Positions 42,642 through 46,379 of a stretch of 46,379 bases of DNA are shown here, piece after piece. The DNA is from Oscillospiraceae bacterium. Lineage in GTDB: Bacteria; Bacillota; Clostridia; Monoglobales; Monoglobaceae. Positions within the stretch are counted from its first letter, which is position 1, and every line of letters begins with the position of its first letter. Both the position numbers and the translations under genes were made by a program. Where the stretch lies: the NCBI GenBank assembly GCA_015068655.1, contig SVKC01000011.1, positions 1 through 46,379 on the forward strand. Direction: 5' to 3'. The notes beneath the pieces were generated by a model, which was not told the DNA's origin, ran no database searches, and saw only the letters and a program-made list of their open reading frames with translations.

Positions 42642-44243
42642 TTACCCAAAAATTTTTCTACCGTCTATATAAGTTGCACAAACCTTTGTTTTCCTGAGCT
42701 CATCAGGTGTTTTTTTCAAAACACCATCGGACAAAATTACAAAATCCGCAAGCTTTCCCGCCGCCAAACTTCCTTTTTCTTTTTCCTCAAAGGATGCATA
42801 TGCACCAAAATACGTATAACATCTGAGTGCATGCATAAAGTCAATTCTTTGTTCTTCGCCTATTATTCTCCCCGATTTCAAATCCCTTCGTTCCATTGCC
42901 GCCGCAATACCAAAAAGAGGCTCGTATTCTTCAATCACCATTGCATCTGAGCCAAAAGGTGTGATTACACCCATATCCCGAAAGGTTTTAAGTGGCATAA
43001 CCCTTTCAATTCTGTCGCTGTAATACTTCTCAAAAACACCACCCCAAACAGATAAAAAGCCCGGATTTGGCACAGGAATTATACCAAATGTCTTTATTTT
43101 TTCAAAGAGGTCAGGACGCATCAAAAAGCAATGTTCAATCCTGTGTCTCGAATCTTTTCTTGGATACAAGGTCATAGCCTTTTCATATGCTGCAATCACC
43201 ATTTCAATCGCCTTGTCACCAACAGCATGAGCCGTTAACTGAAAACCTCGCCTATGTCCTTCAACAAACACTTCATCTAATTCTTTCTGGGAAAAGCTTG
43301 CGGGAGCTGTCGCATCCAAGTGCAAAAGCGGCTTAGATACAGCACAGGTTCCTCCCACTGCCGAGCCGTCTGCCATAAGCTTGATTGGTCCGATTTTCAA
43401 AAAGTCATCACCCAACCCTGTATAAAACCCCGAATCAATGGCGTTTTCTGCTGTTTTTAGTTGTTCGCTCTTTCCAAACAACGACCACAGCATCGGATAA
43501 GTCCGGCACAAGAGAACACCTCTATCCTTTGCCTTTTGCAAGGTACGGAAGGTTGCTGTTCCAAAACCGCCTGCATCATGAGCAGATGTTATTCCCTTTG
43601 ATGCAAGCATTTTTGAAAATCGTTCAATTCCTGAAATTAATTCTTCATCACTCGGCAAAACAGGAGATTTCTCCAGCATTGAAAAATGTGCATTCTCTAT
43701 CAACAACCCGTTCGCTCTGCCATTTCCATCCTTCATTACCCCTTCCGTATCCAAATTCAGCCTTGATTCATCCAAAGCCTTTGTGTTTGCAACACTCATA
43801 TGTCCGCTTGTGTGAATTATCAGCACAGGAATATCCGGAAACGCATTGTCCAGTTCTTCAAGAGTAACGTGACGGTTTTCGTCCAAGCTTTCGTGGCTGT
43901 AACTGCTTCCGATTATCCATTCGTCTTTGCTTGTGTTTCCAGCCTTAAGTTTGTTCAACAGCTCCGAAACACTGTCAACTCCTGCCTTTTTTGATACATC
44001 AATCTGATTGGGAATTCTTGCACCTGCCACCGCCATATGAATGTGACAATCCACAAATCCGGGCACAACTGCACAACCGTGAAGGTCAACCCACTCGGTA
44101 TACTTGTCTGCCAGTCTGAGTGCTTCAACAGTTTTGCCCACACAGGAAATTCTGTTGTCCTCAACCAGCATCGCTTCCTCCACATCGTTGTTTTTGTTGA
44201 CTGTTATAATCTGTCCGTTGTAAAACAATGTCTTTTTCGTCAT
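42642..44243 (-). CDS. Amidohydrolase family protein (YtcJ-like)
   Basis: A metal-dependent hydrolase of 533 residues of the amidohydrolase superfamily. The metal-binding H-x-H is C-H-I-H-M after the start G-F-V-D-C-H-I-H. Further ligands are in T-A-H-A-V-G-D-K-A-I, R-I-E-H-C and F-G-S-D-A-M. The long form with an N-terminal beta-sandwich is typical of YtcJ-type proteins, often annotated as N-substituted formamide deformylases; the substrate is unknown. The SD AGAGGTG precedes the ATG. It lies 103 bases downstream of the AEC gene, beyond a terminator. Confidence 0.85.
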   Translation of the reverse strand: MTKKTLFYNGQIITVNKNNDVEEAMLVEDNRISCVGKTVEALRLADKYTEWVDLHGCAVVPGFVDCHIHMAVAGARIPNQIDVSKKAGVDSVSELLNKLKAGNTSKDEWIIGSSYSHESLDENRHVTLEELDNAFPDIPVLIIHTSGHMSVANTKALDESRLNLDTEGVMKDGNGRANGLLIENAHFSMLEKSPVLPSDEELISGIERFSKMLASKGITSAHDAGGFGTATFRTLQKAKDRGVLLCRTYPMLWSLFGKSEQLKTAENAIDSGFYTGLGDDFLKIGPIKLMADGSAVGGTCAVSKPLLHLDATAPASFSQKELDEVFVEGHRRGFQLTAHAVGDKAIEMVIAAYEKAMTLYPRKDSRHRIEHCFLMRPDLFEKIKTFGIIPVPNPGFLSVWGGVFEKYYSDRIERVMPLKTFRDMGVITPFGSDAMVIEEYEPLFGIAAAMERRDLKSGRIIGEEQRIDFMHALRCYTYFGAYASFEEKEKGSLAAGKLADFVILSDGVLKKTPDELRKTKVCATYIDGRKIFG

Positions 44244-44303
44244 AACTCAGGCACCTCTTTCTTATTAATTCATTGTATCCCGAACTGTGGCGAAAAATTC
44301 CTG

Positions 44304-44339
44304 TTATAGAAAAACATCCACCAATAATTCGGCGGATGT
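44304..44339 (-). terminator. Intrinsic terminator after the AEC transporter gene
   Basis: ACATCCACC (44314-44322) pairs with GGCGGATGT (44331-44339), nine pairs with one G-U, and the minus strand continues into TTTTTCTATAAC. It separates the dgo-type operon from the amidohydrolase gene. Confidence 0.8.
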
Positions 44340-44346
44340 CGTTATG

Positions 44347-45276
44347 TTATTTTATCATAAATATAAGCGGTATTGTTATACAGGACAACAAATGTGAGAT
44401 TACAGCCATGCCTGCCGCAACAGAAGTATCCTTGCCGTATGCACTCGGAATAACAATAGTGTTGAGTCCAAGGGGCATAGCAAGTGAACAAAGCGCACAA
44501 AGATACACCGTCTCAGACATAGGAACAAGCTTTGCAACAGCAAGAAAAGCCAGAGGAAAGACAATAAGACGTACAATAGAAATCGTATACGTTCTTATAT
44601 CTGTAAATGTCTTTTTGAAGCTTATGGTCGAAACCGTAATTCCTGTAAGGAGCATCGCAATAGGCGACATACAGCTTCCTGAAGTGGTAACAACAGAAGA
44701 TAACCACTTTGGCAGAGAAATATTTAAAATCCCAACAATCATACCGATTATCATTGCCACAAACATAGGATTAACAAAGGCTTTAAATCTGCTGCTCAAA
44801 GTTTTCTGTTCTCCTGCATTTGCAATCAGCAGTTCAGGAACCCCCCAAAGATAAATGAGAACCCACAGTGGCAATGTAAAAATAAGATAATCCATAAAGA
44901 ATTCAGGAAACAAAACGCTCACAACCGCATTACCCATAAAACCAAAATTTGAAAAGGACAAACCGTAAGTATAAATATTCTGAATATACTTATCTTTTGT
45001 CACGAGCTTAGGAATAAGTATTGCAAAAGGCAAAACCACAAACATAATAATGCAGCTTGAAAGCAGCAACCATCTTGCCGTAAAAAGTGTTTCAACCGTA
45101 AAGTTTTCCATAAAAGTTCCCATAACCAAAGCCGGTACAAACACATTATTTTCAAGCTTTGAAAGAACCATTGATGAATTTTCAGGAATGTACTTCCATT
45201 TTGCCAATATGTAACCTATTGCAATAAGAGCAAAAAGAAAAGTTGTTTGATTTAATGTAGAATAAAATATATCCAT
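44347..45276 (-). CDS. AEC-family transporter (auxin efflux carrier-like permease)
   Basis: A 309-residue membrane protein with about ten helices. The first half contains F-A-L-I-A-I-G-Y-I-L-A-K-W and the second half repeats it in pattern, the inverted-repeat fold of AEC permeases. Members move malate, malonate and other organic anions. The position after dgoK suggests a sugar acid or a product of its breakdown, which is inference. SD GAAGGAG. Confidence 0.87.
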   Translation of the reverse strand: MDIFYSTLNQTTFLFALIAIGYILAKWKYIPENSSMVLSKLENNVFVPALVMGTFMENFTVETLFTARWLLLSSCIIMFVVLPFAILIPKLVTKDKYIQNIYTYGLSFSNFGFMGNAVVSVLFPEFFMDYLIFTLPLWVLIYLWGVPELLIANAGEQKTLSSRFKAFVNPMFVAMIIGMIVGILNISLPKWLSSVVTTSGSCMSPIAMLLTGITVSTISFKKTFTDIRTYTISIVRLIVFPLAFLAVAKLVPMSETVYLCALCSLAMPLGLNTIVIPSAYGKDTSVAAGMAVISHLLSCITIPLIFMIK

Positions 45277-45298
45277 TTTTGTTTCTCCTTCAACCTCT

Positions 45299-46237
45299 TT
45301 ATTTCAAGCAAGAGTATTCGTATATTTTCACCATTCCAAATGTATTTGCATTATCAACCACATCATCCGAAAGACAAATAATTTCTTTGTCGGAAACAAC
45401 CTTGAGAATTTCTGTCATAGCACAACGAAGTTGTTTTTTCCCACCCAAAACAATCTTTTTTTCTGTAAAGCTCAACAGCTGAACAATTTCATCGTGAAGC
45501 ATAATGCCCATAAAAAAGCTGTAAACCTGTTTCGCAGTAGCACCAAGAAGGTTTTTCATGGCTCTCACCCTGAACAGAGATTTGTTTATTCCATTCTCGC
45601 AGCAGTATTCATATCCCGACAGCAGATATTCACTGTCAGTTTCGGATATTGTCATATCAAGAGCATCACGAAGAATTGTTTCTTGTGCAATCGCACCTAT
45701 CATTTCACCCGTAAGCATTGTGCAAAAATCAGTTATACGACCGTCAGCATCAGTCCTGATTGCTTTCGAATGTGATCCCGGCAGAACATAAACACTTTCC
45801 GTCTCACCAAGAATTCCCACAAGCTCCACTTCTTCACCGCGCATCATGTCGCTGTCATCAAAACCGGTACACGCAAGCTTTACACCCGGAATAAACACAA
45901 AAGGAATTTCGCATATATCATCGAGTACAACCTTCTTCATTCCCGCATTAAGCTCTTTTATTCCTGCAGGTACCGTCAAATGTTTCAACTCAAAAAGTCC
46001 GAATTCGGAGGTAATCATTCCCGATGCAATAATACATTCAATGCAATTTGCTGTTTTCTCGTTCTTGTTCAAAAGTTCTTCAATACTGTTTTTTACACCA
46101 AGCTTCAACGAGCTGTTTCCGTCAATAGATTTTTTTGCACCAATATTAAATCTTTTTGTTTCAAGAACCTCGCCGTCCGACACCAGTGAAACCCTTGTGT
46201 TTGTTGTTCCACCGTCTATAACAATATAATCTGCCAT
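45299..46237 (-). CDS. dgoK: 2-dehydro-3-deoxygalactonokinase
   Basis: Phosphorylates 2-keto-3-deoxygalactonate in galactonate breakdown. The 312-residue ASKHA-type kinase begins D-Y-I-V-I-D-G-G-T-T-N-T-R-V, the phosphate-1 loop of the DgoK family. I-A-S-G-M-I-T-S, D-M-M-R-G-E-E-V-E and L-P-G-S-H-S-K match the family core. The ATG overlaps the stop of the aldolase gene by one base (TAATG), and the SD GGAG is ten bases upstream. It is followed by the AEC gene. Confidence 0.92.
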   Translation of the reverse strand: MADYIVIDGGTTNTRVSLVSDGEVLETKRFNIGAKKSIDGNSSLKLGVKNSIEELLNKNEKTANCIECIIASGMITSEFGLFELKHLTVPAGIKELNAGMKKVVLDDICEIPFVFIPGVKLACTGFDDSDMMRGEEVELVGILGETESVYVLPGSHSKAIRTDADGRITDFCTMLTGEMIGAIAQETILRDALDMTISETDSEYLLSGYEYCCENGINKSLFRVRAMKNLLGATAKQVYSFFMGIMLHDEIVQLLSFTEKKIVLGGKKQLRCAMTEILKVVSDKEIICLSDDVVDNANTFGMVKIYEYSCLK

Positions 46238-46379
46238 TATCCACGTACTCCAATCTGTGAAGTATATTTTCTTGCAAGTTCGGTTATTCTTTCATAATCC
46301 TCCTCGTCAAGTGCTTTTCTGTCAATAATATTTGAGCCTATTCCAAAACCGCACGCCCCTGCTTTTTCAAAATCGGACA
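46237..46379 (-). CDS. KDPG/KDPGal aldolase, C-terminal fragment (partial)
   Basis: The last 47 codons of a gene that enters from the right edge. The peptide S-D-F-E-K-A-G-A-C-G-F-G-I-G-S-N-I-I-D is the C-terminal phosphate-binding loop of the class I KDPG/KDPGal aldolase family, followed by a helix E-R-I-T-E-L-A-R-K-Y. With dgoK next to it, the DgoA-type enzyme cleaving 2-keto-3-deoxy-6-phosphogalactonate to pyruvate and glyceraldehyde-3-phosphate is the best guess; an Eda-type enzyme cannot be excluded. Stop and the next start share one base. Confidence 0.8.
   Translation of the reverse strand, partial: SDFEKAGACGFGIGSNIIDRKALDEEDYERITELARKYTSQIGVRG

Noticed and set aside
44273-44854. A 193-codon plus-strand frame opposite the AEC gene
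   Set aside because: Antisense shadow of a membrane protein gene and crosses its terminator.
1-46379. CRISPR arrays, tRNA or rRNA genes, toxin-antitoxin or known defence genes
   Set aside because: No regularly spaced repeats, no cloverleaf or rRNA-like segments, and no defence domains were seen when reading both strands.

Overview
The window looks like a chromosomal segment of a low-to-moderate-GC Firmicute, most likely an anaerobic clostridium (Oscillospiraceae/Ruminococcaceae-like). The basis is the gene families (YlxM, UPF0340, RNase M5-like Toprim protein, GdpP/YybS, YmfF/YmfH, RsfS/YqeK), AGGAGG-type ribosome binding sites and TTGACA-N17-TATAAT promoters. This is inference from gene content; there is no rRNA or other marker that fixes the genus. 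Every intact gene is on the minus strand, as expected for a replichore arm read co-directionally with replication. The only plus-strand gene is the tail of a tyrosine recombinase at the left edge.

Layout, left to right (transcription runs right to left). 1-156: the C-terminus of an integrase, short direct repeats and a terminator, abutting the 3' end of guaA, a known type of integration site. 157-2167: cysK-guaA operon with a consensus promoter. 2170-4557: OPT-family transporter plus a PqqD-like small protein, with promoter and terminator. 4621-5373: RNase M5-like Toprim gene, preceded by a 133-bp MITE-like element. 5381-13504: an operon of a zinc-ribbon membrane protein, nadD, yqeK, an LCP-family wall ligase, rsfS, leuS and an HD phosphohydrolase. 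13532-17319: ylxM-ffh-rpsP-khpA-rimM-trmD, the SRP/ribosome-maturation operon, with an operator-like palindrome at its start site. 17309-23727: a Fur-family regulator, znuA-znuC-znuB, the M16 peptidase-like pair ymfF/ymfH and lgt, all tightly packed behind one promoter that overlaps a perfect Fur-type box. 23770-26813: an unknown membrane protein, azlC, azlD and a malic enzyme. 26890-28951: an IMP dehydrogenase and a Cys-rich protein. 29086-30790: a sodium/proline-type symporter. 30884-42603: a ten-gene operon, yybS-gdpP-rplI-dnaB-tilS-gltX-trpS-tagO-wecB-UPF0340. 42642-46379: an amidohydrolase and the end of a keto-deoxy-sugar operon (aldolase fragment, dgoK, AEC transporter).

Functionally this is mostly core metabolism: translation (three aminoacyl-tRNA synthetases, TilS, TrmD, RimM, S16, L9), protein export and lipoprotein maturation (Ffh, Lgt), replication (DnaB), NAD synthesis, c-di-AMP turnover and wall glycopolymer synthesis (TagO, WecB, LCP). 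Guanine nucleotide synthesis appears twice, with two unusual enzymes: a GMP synthase lacking its glutaminase domain, and an IMP dehydrogenase of the Tritrichomonas foetus type carrying the residues linked to mycophenolic-acid resistance. I see no tRNA, rRNA, CRISPR array, T-box or recognisable riboswitch. No stretch longer than 300 bases lacks a gene; the longest gaps (about 285, 225 and 172 bases) hold promoters and terminators. I did not find a clear previously undescribed multi-gene system. The best leads are the mobile-element junction at guaA, the zinc operon that extends to lgt, and the IMPDH/Cys-rich pair.
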